Origin: Chitinophagales bacterium | Lineage (GTDB): Bacteria; Bacteroidota; Bacteroidia; Chitinophagales; Chitinophagaceae | Direction: 5' to 3' | Length of the DNA stretch: 64,000 nt | Assembly (NCBI GenBank): GCA_017303335.1 | Contig: JAFLBK010000001.1 | Coordinates: 439,001 to 503,000 of the forward strand | Part shown: piece after piece, positions 52,194 through 61,643 of the stretch | How the letters are laid out: every line of letters begins with the position of its first letter | Position numbering within the stretch: the stretch's first letter is position 1 | Made by a program: the position numbers and the translations under genes | The notes under the pieces: generated by a model | What the model saw: only the letters and a program-made list of their open reading frames with translations | Told to the model about the DNA's origin: nothing | The model's database searches: none

Positions 52194-54512
52194 TCATTTG
52201 TTTACAAGCAATTTTCCCGTAGCGGTTACCTGCCCATTCTGTACAGTTTGAACCATGTAAACACCCGGCTTCAGGTTGCTTATATCATAATGAATGAAAT
52301 TGTTATTGGTTGATGATTCGATCACCGCTTTTCCTTCGGCACTTATGATACGGATGGTTGTTTTACCTGTACCGGTTCCCGGCAGGTTGATCTTCACCAT
52401 ATCCCTGGCTGGGTTCGGGCTGATCTGCAGATCCTGTCCGGCCCCATCCTGCATTTTGATTACGGCAGAATAGTATACGTTACCCCTGCTGTAGATCTTC
52501 GCCCGGTAAAAAGTAGCGCCACTGAATGGCAACACATCCGTAAGCTGGTATTTATTTTCGATGGTACTTACCTTATTCATTACCCCGATCTCCGTAAAAT
52601 CGACCCCGTTGCCTCCTTTCAGAAGCACTACTCTATCCGGCTGCTCGTTCGGGTTCAGCAAAAGGTTGAGCACATTACCTCCGGCTGATTTATTACCGGT
52701 GAAGTCGAGTATATCGGCATTCAGCGGAGCGCCTACCAATGTCAACGTACCGGTTGCCATGGTTTTGTTATCCGGGTCGATGGTAACCGTAGCCGGTGTG
52801 AATGAAAGGTCATAGGTTATAAAATCGTCACCGATGGTACCCATTCCCTCTCCGGGAAGGCCGGCATAGCCAAGCTGTGTTGCGGAGTGATGAAAAACCA
52901 CCACACTGGTATCCACGGTACCCGCTGCATTGGCGATCTTGATCACTACCGGCATCGGCATAAAAGGAGTGGCTACCGGGTTTCTTGATTGGGTAAGCCG
53001 GAACTGTATCCGCTTGCCGGTTATATAATAACTACCGGTATAGCTGGGTGTTCCCGAACCATTTACCCAGGCATTGAAGAAGGGTGTCAGGTTCACGCCG
53101 ATCATCTGGTTCTCCATATTACGCTGCAGGTCGGCCGTGGTAGCTGACTTATAAGCCAGCAGCGGGTCGTTCAGATAGTCTTTGCAGCCTTGGAAGAATT
53201 TGGCATCTCCCAGCATGGCACGAAGCATCGAAACAATCATGCATCCCCGCTGGTAAACAGCGTTGTCGTTATTGGTGGTCCAGATTGTGTTAGACGTTGC
53301 AATACTGGCCGCACTCAATAACACCGGTGTGGTATTGGTAGCGCGGGCCGTGGTTTTTACACCAGACAGGTGTGAGGCTGGCGTTACACCGATAGCTGGT
53401 ACCAGTTCAGCCGCCAGGGCTTCGGAGTATTTGGCAAAACCTTCGGCAAGCCAGAGATGATTCCACGTAGCGAACGTAACCTTATCACCGAACCATTGGT
53501 GACCCAGTTCGTGAGCGATTACCGACCAGCTTGTCATACTGCCCGCACTCATGGCCGAGAAGGTCTGGTGTTCCATACCACCCCCCCAGCCAAACTGGTA
53601 ATACCCATGCTTTTCATTGGCAAATGGATAAGGGCCGTACTTGTTGCTGAATTCCACCAGCTCCGTTTTGGAAACATCCATCCGGCTGAGTGCCGTGGTA
53701 ACAGTACCGGCGGCCATATCGGGGAATATATAATATACAACCGGCACATTGGTACCATTGATATTGACCGTACCACGATGGTACCTTCTATATTTAGCGA
53801 TGCCAAGTGCTACCAGGTAAGAAGCGATGGGATACCGGTGTTTGAATTTGAATGTGCGTGTTCCGGCGTTAATGGCAGAGTCGACCAGCTTACCGGGGGC
53901 CGCTACCCAAAATGTATCCGTTCCCGTCCAGGGAACCGTAACATTAATGTCCATGGAATCGATCTTATCCTGCATGTCGGCTTTACATGGCCACCAGTCT
54001 TTGTCTTCATACGATTCCGACAGAGAATAATGATACCAGTTGCCGTTTGCATCCTGTTTACGCTGGTACCCCTCGGCCTGGCCGCTCACCGCTGGAGGTG
54101 TGCCCGAATAGGTGATGCTAACCGAATCAAGTGTTCCGGTTACCGGGATATTGCTCGGCGCCAAAGATATATTGAGAATATTGACATTGCCGGATGCAGG
54201 AAATGTTGCGGTTCTGCTGGCTCCATGGTAGGTAACGGACACCGACCCATTGAACGACGCCTTATTGAGATCAAAACTTAATGACGATACATTGGCCGTG
54301 ATGGTTTTGAAATAAATGGTGATCGTTCCCGCAACAACTTTGGAAGCGGTTGGATTCATGTTCCAGTCGCACCGGGTGTACACCACATCGATATTGGCGC
54401 CGGTACCACTGTTTCCTGTACTGTTCTGTTCCGTTGGATTGTGAAAATGCTGCGCTGTCACTAGCTGGGCGAAGCACATCAATGCACTGAAAAAGTAGAT
54501 TTTGCCTTTCAT
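52194..54512 (-). CDS. T9SS-secreted M1-family aminopeptidase
   Basis: A 772-residue zinc aminopeptidase. Signal peptide 1-20; an N-terminal beta domain with HNPTEQN; the exopeptidase motif GGGMEHQTF, where most family members have GxMEN; HELGHQWFGD near residue 336 with the third zinc ligand Glu in LAEGFAKYSE 18 residues on; then a linker and a T9SS C-terminal domain (LQISPNPARD, ending KLLVNK). It should trim N-terminal residues from peptides outside the cell. It is the first gene of a minus-strand pair with cargo C. Confidence 0.92.
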   Translation of the reverse strand: MKGKIYFFSALMCFAQLVTAQHFHNPTEQNSTGNSGTGANIDVVYTRCDWNMNPTASKVVAGTITIYFKTITANVSSLSFDLNKASFNGSVSVTYHGASRTATFPASGNVNILNISLAPSNIPVTGTLDSVSITYSGTPPAVSGQAEGYQRKQDANGNWYHYSLSESYEDKDWWPCKADMQDKIDSMDINVTVPWTGTDTFWVAAPGKLVDSAINAGTRTFKFKHRYPIASYLVALGIAKYRRYHRGTVNINGTNVPVVYYIFPDMAAGTVTTALSRMDVSKTELVEFSNKYGPYPFANEKHGYYQFGWGGGMEHQTFSAMSAGSMTSWSVIAHELGHQWFGDKVTFATWNHLWLAEGFAKYSEALAAELVPAIGVTPASHLSGVKTTARATNTTPVLLSAASIATSNTIWTTNNDNAVYQRGCMIVSMLRAMLGDAKFFQGCKDYLNDPLLAYKSATTADLQRNMENQMIGVNLTPFFNAWVNGSGTPSYTGSYYITGKRIQFRLTQSRNPVATPFMPMPVVIKIANAAGTVDTSVVVFHHSATQLGYAGLPGEGMGTIGDDFITYDLSFTPATVTIDPDNKTMATGTLTLVGAPLNADILDFTGNKSAGGNVLNLLLNPNEQPDRVVLLKGGNGVDFTEIGVMNKVSTIENKYQLTDVLPFSGATFYRAKIYSRGNVYYSAVIKMQDGAGQDLQISPNPARDMVKINLPGTGTGKTTIRIISAEGKAVIESSTNNNFIHYDISNLKPGVYMVQTVQNGQVTATGKLLVNK

Positions 54513-54882
54513 TTGGATTTTGGATTTGCTGATTTAGGGACTTATATCTAACACAGATAACGTACAATGACATTGCTTAATTGTGCTTTTTTTCTACTAA
54601 TGTGTAATTATTATTCGATAGTGCCGGGAAAGATGTCGACGCATCTTTATATCTTTTTCCTACCCTGTGTTTTAATCTATATTTCACAGATTTACAAAGA
54701 TGCTATTCCTGTTTTTTGTTACGACCGACCAGTATAAAAAATCTTCGTTATCTATTCTATGGGTGCTTAATCGCAACCCGGATCGCTAATGCCCGTACGA
54801 TTTCTGTTACAACCGGTAAGATTTTTACTACAATATTTTCAGGCTCATACCGTTTTACGCTGATAGAGAAATCCAAATCCGC
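54513..54882. other. AT-rich divergent intergenic region, 370 bases
   Basis: This stretch lies between the divergent M1 peptidase and the nidogen-like cargo and must contain both promoters. I find no exact TAnnTTTG box in a suitable place on either strand, no hairpin and no gene. It is distinctly AT-rich compared with the window. Confidence 0.6.
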
Positions 54883-56934
54883 ATGAAAAAACTCTGCATC
54901 CTGCTGGCTGTACTTTGCCTTTATCAACTCACTACTGCCCAGCTCACTGTTACTACCAACCCGTCAAGTGCAACAATATGTGCCGGCAATTCGGTAAGCA
55001 TCACTGCTTCGGCAACTCCTGTAGGATATACTACCGCAGCCATTACCAACAATCCGTACGACCCCACCTTGTTTGCCACAAATTTGCTGGTAGACCAATT
55101 GGGTACCTACAATGGCGGCACTCCGTATATTGAGCCCCTGAGTTTCGGGAACCTCGACGATGGACGATGGGATAATATCACGCTCCCCTTTACTTTTCGT
55201 TTTTATGGAAATACATTCAACGCGGTAAACATCAGCACCAATGGATGGGTGGGACTCGGCAGTTCCAATACCACGGCCACCGGCCTGAATATGACTCTGC
55301 CCAATGCCCTGGCGCCCAACAACGTCATTCATGCCATCACCAGCGACCTTACTTTCGCGGGTGCAACGAATGCCGCCGTATTGCAATACTTTACCGTAGG
55401 AAGCAGCCCCAACCGGCGTTTCGTGATTGACTTCAGCGCCCTTAAATTTTTGTCGGCTACGGGTACAGCCGACGTACAGGTAATTTTGTATGAAACAACC
55501 AATGTGATTGAGATCCACACTACCAATTGTACCAATACAACCGTTAACAAGGCGCAGGGTATTGAAAACAGCACGGGTACCATCGCTTCAGTAGCTACCG
55601 GCCGAAACAATACAGCCAACTGGGCAGGCATGCCGAATGCATACCGCTTTACCCCCGATGTAATCAGTTTTACCTGGTCGCCGGGTACGGGCCTCAACAC
55701 CACCACGGGCGCAACAGTGATCGCTTCTCCTGCCAGCACCACCACGTATACTGTGAGTGCGCTTAATCCGTCAAATGGGCAAACGGGGAATACAACGGTA
55801 ACTGTAACCGTCGACCCGGCATCGAATACCTTAGCGGGTTCACCCGGCGGACCGCAGATCTGCCAGAACATCAGCGTTTCCGGATCTGGAACCAATTACC
55901 GGGATGGTAACTGCAACCTGATCGCCAGGATCACACCCGCAGGCGCTTCGCCGGTAACCAATTCCATCAATACCTGCGTACAGGTAGATAATGGCTCCAC
56001 CAAGCGGGGAACATCCACCCTTTACCTTGCGAGGAAGTACGACATGGAACCCATCGTTAACCCTGCCACTTCTACCGCGAACATCACCTTGTATTACCTG
56101 CAAAGCGAATTCAACAATTATAATACAAAAGCGACCGATAGCGGATTCAAATTATTACCCACCGGACCATCCGATGTAACCGGCATCAATAACCTCGTAT
56201 TGCGCCAGTTCCACGGAACGGGTACAAACCCTACCAATTACAGCGGCGCTTCGGTTGATTTCAATACTTCCTCTCCCGGTTTCTCGGTTAGCTGGAATGC
56301 CACCCGTAACTGGTGGGAAGTGGTTGTACCGGTCAATGGCTTCTCTGGATTTTATCTCACCAGCGCCCCGGTAAGCGTACTGGCTGTATCGATGGAATAT
56401 TTCAAAGGCGTACAGCAAAACGGGAAACACATTCTCAGCTGGAAAGCCAACTGTACCTCATCAAGCGTTGTATTTGAGATTGAACGCAGTACCGACGGAC
56501 AGCACTACAGCGCTATCGGCAGCATCACCGCCAGCCAGGCCCGGTGCAGTGAACCATTCAGCTATACCGATGAAAAGCCGGAGAATGGCAATAACTATTA
56601 CCGCATCCGCATGATTGATGCCGATGGAAAGTTCAGCCTGAGCAATATCGTTACCCTGGTGCTGAAGACCAAGGGCGCCGATGTGCTGGGCATATTCCCG
56701 AATCCTGTTACGAACGATAACGCCACACTGAAGTTGCAGGCCTTCGAAAAAACACAGGGCACCATCGTGGTGTCCGACTTCACGGGCCGGGCCCTGATCA
56801 CCCAAACGATACAATTGGCTCCCGGGCTGAACCAGGTCAGCCTGCGTACTTTCCAGCTGGCAAAAGGTACTTACCATGTTACATTGTATATACCCGGCCA
56901 GCCGGTGAAAACCACCCGCATGCTGAAACAATAA
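54883..56934 (+). CDS. T9SS-secreted nidogen-like protein (cargo D)
   Basis: A 683-residue exported protein, the only cargo of the island on the plus strand. Signal peptide 1-19. An Ig-like start (CAGNSVSITASA) is followed by a nidogen-like pattern (LPFTFRFYGNTFNAVNISTNGWVGLG), a Gly/Thr-rich Ig-like domain (TWSPGTGLN, TTYTVSALNPSNGQTG), and a region with KYDMEPIVNP that often precedes the tail. A T9SS sorting domain starts near 605 (GIFPNPVTND). It probably acts as an adhesin or matrix protein; no enzyme motif is visible. It ends in its own terminator. Confidence 0.88.
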   Translation: MKKLCILLAVLCLYQLTTAQLTVTTNPSSATICAGNSVSITASATPVGYTTAAITNNPYDPTLFATNLLVDQLGTYNGGTPYIEPLSFGNLDDGRWDNITLPFTFRFYGNTFNAVNISTNGWVGLGSSNTTATGLNMTLPNALAPNNVIHAITSDLTFAGATNAAVLQYFTVGSSPNRRFVIDFSALKFLSATGTADVQVILYETTNVIEIHTTNCTNTTVNKAQGIENSTGTIASVATGRNNTANWAGMPNAYRFTPDVISFTWSPGTGLNTTTGATVIASPASTTTYTVSALNPSNGQTGNTTVTVTVDPASNTLAGSPGGPQICQNISVSGSGTNYRDGNCNLIARITPAGASPVTNSINTCVQVDNGSTKRGTSTLYLARKYDMEPIVNPATSTANITLYYLQSEFNNYNTKATDSGFKLLPTGPSDVTGINNLVLRQFHGTGTNPTNYSGASVDFNTSSPGFSVSWNATRNWWEVVVPVNGFSGFYLTSAPVSVLAVSMEYFKGVQQNGKHILSWKANCTSSSVVFEIERSTDGQHYSAIGSITASQARCSEPFSYTDEKPENGNNYYRIRMIDADGKFSLSNIVTLVLKTKGADVLGIFPNPVTNDNATLKLQAFEKTQGTIVVSDFTGRALITQTIQLAPGLNQVSLRTFQLAKGTYHVTLYIPGQPVKTTRMLKQ

Positions 56935-56958
56935 TGTACTAACCCCATAAATATAGAA

Positions 56959-56991
56959 CGAGGGCGGTCTGCTGACTGCCCTCTGTTTTTT
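56959..56991 (+). terminator. Terminator after cargo D
   Basis: GAGGGCGGT (56960-56968) pairs with ACTGCCCTC (56975-56983, one G-U) and is followed within two bases by a run of six T. It lies 25 bases past the stop. Confidence 0.85.
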
Positions 56992-57054
56992 GAAGCCTGC
57001 CCCAGCCCTGCATCCAACAATAAATTGTATTTTTACCCTTCAACCATCAACTGC

Positions 57055-58155
57055 ATGAGTGCAATTACAGAACACAAACCCGTTATCGGCCTTACCTGCG
57101 GCGATGTGAACGGAATCGGGATCGAGCTGATCATCAAAACGCTGGGCGACAACCGCATCCTGGATACCTGCACCCCCGTCATCTTTGCCAACAACAAAGT
57201 GCTGAATTTCTACCGGAAAGGATTATCGGGATACAACCTCAATTTCATCAGCATCCGGGAACTCAACCGGGTCAATCATAAACAACTGAACCTGTTCAGT
57301 TGCTGGGAAGAAGAAGTGAACATGAACCCGGGCATTCTCAATGCCATCGGCGGCGAGTATGCCATTAAAAGCCTGACCGCGGCCGCACAGGCGCTGAAGG
57401 AAAACAAGATCGACGGCCTGGTTACCGCCCCGATCCATAAGAACAATACCCAATCCGAAAAATTCAACTTCACCGGCCACACCCCTTACCTCAAAAACCT
57501 GTACGGGGTGAATGAAGTAGCCATGATGATGGTGGCTGAAAACATGCGGGTCGCTCTATTAACCGAGCACCTGCCGGTAAAGGAAGTTGCGCAGAAGATC
57601 AGCAAGGAAGCCATCATCAGTAAACTGCAGGTGATCAACAATTCGCTGAAACGCGATTTCAATATCAACAAACCCCGTATCGCTGTACTCGGACTGAACC
57701 CCCACGCCGGGGATGAAGGACTGATCGGTAAAGAAGAGGAAGAGATCATCAAACCCGCCATCAAGGAAGCCAAACACCGGGATGTGTTCTGCTTCGGCCC
57801 TTATTCGGCCGACGCGTTCTTTGCCCGGGGCCAACACGAAAAATTCGACGCGGTACTGGCCATGTATCACGACCAGGGCCTGATTCCATTCAAATCGCTC
57901 GCCATCGGCGAAGGCGTAAATTATACCGCGGGTTTGCCGGGTGTACGCACTTCACCCGATCACGGCGTCGCATTCGACATCGCCGGGCAGGGAAAGGCCG
58001 ACGAATCTTCTTTCCGGGCGGCCATCTTTCAATGCGTGGATATCATCCTGGGCCGGAGGGAGTACGATGAGCAATACAGTAACCCCCTGAAAAAAATGAG
58101 CGCTTCGGTGCTGCGCAACGCGGTGGATGAAAAAGTAAGCGATATCCCTGAGTAA
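57055..58155 (+). CDS. pdxA: 4-hydroxythreonine-4-phosphate dehydrogenase PdxA
   Basis: PdxA oxidises 4-phosphohydroxy-L-threonine in the DXP-dependent pathway of pyridoxal phosphate synthesis, with NAD and a divalent metal. The 366-residue protein has the N-terminal GDVNGIGIE (14-22), the PIHKNN motif and FTGHT, LNPHAGDEG, and the metal-binding MYHDQGLIPFK. Length and order match the family. I used the ATG at 57055, since the longer frame adds ten residues from the upstream intergenic region. No other pyridoxal genes are adjacent. Confidence 0.95.
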   Translation: MSAITEHKPVIGLTCGDVNGIGIELIIKTLGDNRILDTCTPVIFANNKVLNFYRKGLSGYNLNFISIRELNRVNHKQLNLFSCWEEEVNMNPGILNAIGGEYAIKSLTAAAQALKENKIDGLVTAPIHKNNTQSEKFNFTGHTPYLKNLYGVNEVAMMMVAENMRVALLTEHLPVKEVAQKISKEAIISKLQVINNSLKRDFNINKPRIAVLGLNPHAGDEGLIGKEEEEIIKPAIKEAKHRDVFCFGPYSADAFFARGQHEKFDAVLAMYHDQGLIPFKSLAIGEGVNYTAGLPGVRTSPDHGVAFDIAGQGKADESSFRAAIFQCVDIILGRREYDEQYSNPLKKMSASVLRNAVDEKVSDIPE

Positions 58156-58166
58156 GTTTCATTCAC

Positions 58167-58865
58167 TCACTTGAACACATCGCCGGATAATCCTTTATTG
58201 ATCGTATAGGAACGGATGCTGATCTCTGCACGGCCTTTTTTCCCTTTCCCGCCCGCTGTTTCTTTCGGCGGTGGGGCGCCATCATCAAAATCGAACGTTA
58301 TTCCCTTGGGTAATTTGTATTCCTTGGTATTGAAGGAGAAGAGTATCTTATCCGGCAGGCCGTAGTTCACGTAGTTCCCGTAACTCATCTCCAGTTCATA
58401 ACTTCCGTTGTCGCGGGTGGTGGTTCTGCTTTTGAGAATAACAAGTCGTGCCTCATCGATGTACAGGGTAGACAAGACCACCTCCGCGTTATCATCCACC
58501 GGCAACAGTTTCACCACCTGCACAGCGATCCCGTTCACCTTGTCCTTTCCCGCATCCAGTACCGTATAAGCGCCGTTACTGAGCACATTGTTCAGGTTGA
58601 TACTCACAGCGCCACGCGGCACAAAGGATATCCCCTTCTCGTTTTTGATCTTCAGCTGATCCGGTTTCCGGAAATAGATCACCACATTGGCCACCGGAAC
58701 TTTTAAAAAAGACACGTTGGTCTTCATCCGCCCCGTGGCCGTATAATCCTTCACCTGGTCGATCTTCGCTTTTACTTTTTCAACAAGTTGCTGAACTGTT
58801 TGCGCCCGCGGAATAAGCGGCGAAACGGTAAGCGCTGCCAGGCACCAAAGGAAAGATCGTTTCAT
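58167..58865 (-). CDS. LolA-like outer-membrane lipoprotein-sorting protein
   Basis: A 232-residue exported protein (signal peptide 1-21) with the LolA/LolB-like fold signature: VKAKIDQVKDYTATGRMK near the start, FRKPDQLKIKNEKGISFVPRG, and a long series of antiparallel strands ending YGLPDKILFSFN. Related Bacteroidota proteins carry lipids or act with ABC transporters. It directly follows the ABC permease (one base apart) and is probably part of that transporter operon. Whether it binds lipoproteins is not shown. Confidence 0.8.
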   Translation of the reverse strand: MKRSFLWCLAALTVSPLIPRAQTVQQLVEKVKAKIDQVKDYTATGRMKTNVSFLKVPVANVVIYFRKPDQLKIKNEKGISFVPRGAVSINLNNVLSNGAYTVLDAGKDKVNGIAVQVVKLLPVDDNAEVVLSTLYIDEARLVILKSRTTTRDNGSYELEMSYGNYVNYGLPDKILFSFNTKEYKLPKGITFDFDDGAPPPKETAGGKGKKGRAEISIRSYTINKGLSGDVFK

Positions 58866-58866
58866 A

Positions 58867-59748
58867 TCAGGAGAGTATATCTTTTTTCCGGAATAACAGC
58901 ACCGAAGCGGTCACGAAGCCGATCACATAGGCAACCAGCACGCCGATGCATTTGAATATGGCCGATGCATTCTGCACCGAACCCCGTATCGTTTGCCCGT
59001 CGTCATCCACCCCGATGTAGAAAAACCCTTTCCAGCCCAGCATGTACGTGGTGAACAGGTAAGGCTTCAGGTATTTATCGTAGAGCGGTATCTGCATCTC
59101 GCTGATGAGGGTGCACACGATGATGATGCACACGGTAGCCACGATGGGACCGATCGAATTTTCCGAAACGGTTGAAAGCAATAAGGAAAGCGACGCCACC
59201 ACCACCAATGCCAGGGCCGCGAATCCAAAGGCCGCGAAATAACGCCAGAGCACATCGTGCTGTTCGATCTGGTGCAGTTCCATCGCTTTGGCCACCACCA
59301 CATCGCCGGTGCCGAACAATGCGATACTCAACCCCAGCGCAATCAATGCCATCCAGGTCAGCAGAACGATCACATACGCAACCGCGGCTAAGAATTTTGC
59401 CAGCAGCAGTTGGGTGCGGCTGATGGGCTTGGATACCAGCAGGCGAAGCGTACCCATGTTGGCCTCGCCCGAAACAATATCGCCGGCCACCAGCGCCACC
59501 AGGATGGGCACATGTATCAGCAACAGGTTCAGGATGGCGAAGCAGATCCAGTAACCGTTGTTGATCTTATCATACGGGATCTCGAAAGAATCATCGAGGA
59601 AGCCGAGCACAAACTGCAGGTATTGCTTTCCGTTCACCAGCAGCGCCAGCTGTATCAGCAGGATGAACGCGGCGATGGCCCCGAAGGCGATATAGGTCCG
59701 CGGCTTCCGGAATATTTTATAGAGTTCAATTTGCAGCAGCGTCCACAT
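58867..59748 (-). CDS. ABC-2 type transporter permease
   Basis: A 293-residue inner-membrane protein with about six transmembrane helices and the ABC-2 arrangement: an N-terminal helix after ELYKIFRKPRTYIAF, a large soluble loop after the first helix, and VSGEANMGTLRLLVSKPISR before helix 3. It overlaps the ATPase gene by 23 bases, implying translational coupling. The pair probably exports a small molecule or peptide. It lacks a recognisable substrate domain. Confidence 0.9.
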   Translation of the reverse strand: MWTLLQIELYKIFRKPRTYIAFGAIAAFILLIQLALLVNGKQYLQFVLGFLDDSFEIPYDKINNGYWICFAILNLLLIHVPILVALVAGDIVSGEANMGTLRLLVSKPISRTQLLLAKFLAAVAYVIVLLTWMALIALGLSIALFGTGDVVVAKAMELHQIEQHDVLWRYFAAFGFAALALVVVASLSLLLSTVSENSIGPIVATVCIIIVCTLISEMQIPLYDKYLKPYLFTTYMLGWKGFFYIGVDDDGQTIRGSVQNASAIFKCIGVLVAYVIGFVTASVLLFRKKDILS

Positions 59749-60658
59749 GGCCGGGTTGGGTTGTAAGTGACAAAAAATAATCTTCGAGCGAATGCGCCGG
59801 ATCCACCCTGCGTATCCCGGCTCCCATACCCACGAGGTCGCTCACCAGGGCAGGCACTTCGTGTTTGCTCATGGCCAGTTGTATGCCGTTACCGCCGGGT
59901 TGGAGAAAGCGGCTCCATTTTGTCTGCAGCAGTTTGGTGCGTATCGCTTCATCATTATCGGTTTCCACATGCACCACCGAACGGGATGGGTCCAGCAATT
60001 CCGAAACCAGCCCCTCCACAACCTTTTTTCCTTTATGAAGAATGAGCATACGGTTGGCCATCAGTTCCACTTCGCTCAACAGGTGCGAGGAAACAAGAAT
60101 GGTTTTACCCCGATCGCGGCTCAGCCGGATCACGAGGTTCCGCATATCGGCAATGCCCTGGGGATCGAGGCCGTTAGACGGCTCATCGAGGATAATCAGT
60201 TTCGGATCGTGCACCAGCGCCACGGCAATGCCGAGCCGTTGTTTCATTCCCTGGCTGAAGGTTTTAACCTTGCTGAAGGCCCTGTCTTCCAGCCCCACCA
60301 TTCGCAATTGCTCAAGTAAAAAGTCCTTCTTCGCTTTGATGCCGCTCATGCGGGCGAAAAGCGCAAGGTTATCGTAAGCGGATAAATATTTATAGAGATC
60401 GGGCCTTTCGATCACGGCCCCTACCTGGCGAAGAATAGCGGCACGATGGCTGGAAAGTTCGTTGCCGAATACCCGGATGGAACCGGCACTGGGCCTTACG
60501 AGGGTAAGCAGCATGCGGATGGTGGTGGATTTTCCGGCGCCGTTCTGCCCGAGAAATCCGTATACATCTCCCTGCTCTACGCTGAAGGAAAGATCATCGA
60601 CGGCGTTGATATCGTTGAATCGTTTGGAAAGATGTTCTACCTGGATGATGGCCGGCAT
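59726..60658 (-). CDS. ABC transporter ATP-binding protein
   Basis: A 310-residue ATPase with Walker A GQNGAGKST at 37-45, the signature FSQGMKQRL (the ABC loop in its QG form), Walker B LIILDEPSNGLD, and the H-loop histidine in LVSSHLL. The C-terminal 80 residues are an ABC-2-type extension. It works with the permease overlapping its end. A TACCTTTG box at 60673-60680 lies just before the ATG, so it may start its own transcript. Cytoplasmic face of the inner membrane. Confidence 0.95.
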   Translation of the reverse strand: MPAIIQVEHLSKRFNDINAVDDLSFSVEQGDVYGFLGQNGAGKSTTIRMLLTLVRPSAGSIRVFGNELSSHRAAILRQVGAVIERPDLYKYLSAYDNLALFARMSGIKAKKDFLLEQLRMVGLEDRAFSKVKTFSQGMKQRLGIAVALVHDPKLIILDEPSNGLDPQGIADMRNLVIRLSRDRGKTILVSSHLLSEVELMANRMLILHKGKKVVEGLVSELLDPSRSVVHVETDNDEAIRTKLLQTKWSRFLQPGGNGIQLAMSKHEVPALVSDLVGMGAGIRRVDPAHSLEDYFLSLTTQPGHVDAAAN

Positions 60659-60672
60659 GGATTCGTTTGTAT

Positions 60673-60680
60673 CAAAGGTA
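60673..60680 (-). promoter_or_regulatory. TAnnTTTG -7 box for the ABC operon
   Basis: TACCTTTG on the minus strand is an exact -7 match 15 bases before the ATG. A TTTTTG with 15-base spacing upstream could serve as -33. Confidence 0.5.
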
Positions 60681-60729
60681 AAACGTATGCAGCGGCAAAA
60701 AGTTGACGGAAACTGTTTTTTGAAAAAAA

Positions 60730-61023
60730 TCAGCCCCCGGGGTTCATATAGCTTTGCAGGGCATGCACGTAGGCTTCAAAAGCGTCGATCCCCTTTTTGG
60801 TGATCTTGCAGATCGTTTGCGGGTAATTGTTGCTGAACTGCTTGATCACTTCGATGTACCCGGCATCCTTCAGCTTGTTGATCTGTACACTCAGGTTGCC
60901 GGCCGTGGCATTGGTTTTCTCTTTCAGAAAGGTGAACTCGGCTTCCCGCACGCCAATGAGCAGGCTTACCACGGCCAGCCGGAGTTGTGAGTGCAATATG
61001 GGATCGAGTTCTTTGAATTCCAT
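60730..61023 (-). CDS. Winged-helix DNA-binding regulator (HTH_34 type)
   Basis: A 97-residue transcription factor of the short winged-helix type: LHSQLRLAVVSLLIG at the start, a recognition helix in NATAGNLSVQINKLKDAGYI, and a wing with TICKITKKGIDAFEAY. In Bacteroidota these are often the first gene of operons with small membrane proteins and ABC transporters. Here it lies between the ABC operon and the two membrane paralogues, so it may regulate either or both, including itself. Confidence 0.88.
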   Translation of the reverse strand: MEFKELDPILHSQLRLAVVSLLIGVREAEFTFLKEKTNATAGNLSVQINKLKDAGYIEVIKQFSNNYPQTICKITKKGIDAFEAYVHALQSYMNPGG

Positions 61024-61033
61024 TACAGGCGGA

Positions 61034-61639
61034 TTATTTACCCGGGATATTGTTCGATTTTTTCCAGGCCGACCAAAGCAGGTAACCCGGTATGATGTAG
61101 CCGGCGAACACCGCGGCGGCCATGATGAGCATATCGTACCTGAACTCCCTGCAGTAGAAAATGCCGATGGCGCCGGCCCAGTTCACGGCAGCGCCCACCA
61201 TGAGCGACCTGGATTTAACGGCCCCGCCCTTGATCAGCATCAGGAAAGCGAATACCATCAGCATGTACCCGAACCCGTTCCCGGGTGTTACGGAAATATT
61301 GATGGAAAGAATGATGACGAATATGCAGATGAAAAAACCAATATCCACCATCTTCATCAGGTCGTCGATATAGGTCTTCACCTTTTTAGGCTTCGCCTTG
61401 AAGATATCATACGAAAGCAACCCGATGGACACGATACCGAAAATATTCCAGCCCATGAAGAGCTGCCCGGTTTTCCCGAAGATCATGAGGAAGTAGGTGG
61501 ATAGCGATGCCAGCATGAGCATGGTACCCCAGAGCAGCCAGCTGATGCCGCTCTCGGTAAAGTTCGATCGTGCCTGGCCGATCATCTGGTGAATGATCTC
61601 CAGGCTTTTTTCCCGCGAAAGATTCGGATCGTTCGTCAT
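61034..61639 (-). CDS. Four-to-five-helix membrane protein, paralogue 1
   Basis: A 201-residue protein with about five hydrophobic helices after an N-terminal amphipathic helix (SLEIIHQMIGQARSNFTESG). That N-terminus is clearly homologous to residues 10-28 of the next gene upstream (SLALIDQMINQARNRVTENG), and both continue into WLLWG or YLLWG. It ends with a basic tail. Function unknown. It is 10 bases upstream of the regulator and 4 bases downstream of its paralogue. Confidence 0.78.
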   Translation of the reverse strand: MTNDPNLSREKSLEIIHQMIGQARSNFTESGISWLLWGTMLMLASLSTYFLMIFGKTGQLFMGWNIFGIVSIGLLSYDIFKAKPKKVKTYIDDLMKMVDIGFFICIFVIILSINISVTPGNGFGYMLMVFAFLMLIKGGAVKSRSLMVGAAVNWAGAIGIFYCREFRYDMLIMAAAVFAGYIIPGYLLWSAWKKSNNIPGK

Positions 61640-61643
61640 AACG

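Noticed and set aside
54513..54882. An RNA gene in the 370-base AT-rich gap
   Set aside because: I see no tRNA cloverleaf, no strong hairpin and no terminator; it is best explained as a divergent promoter region.
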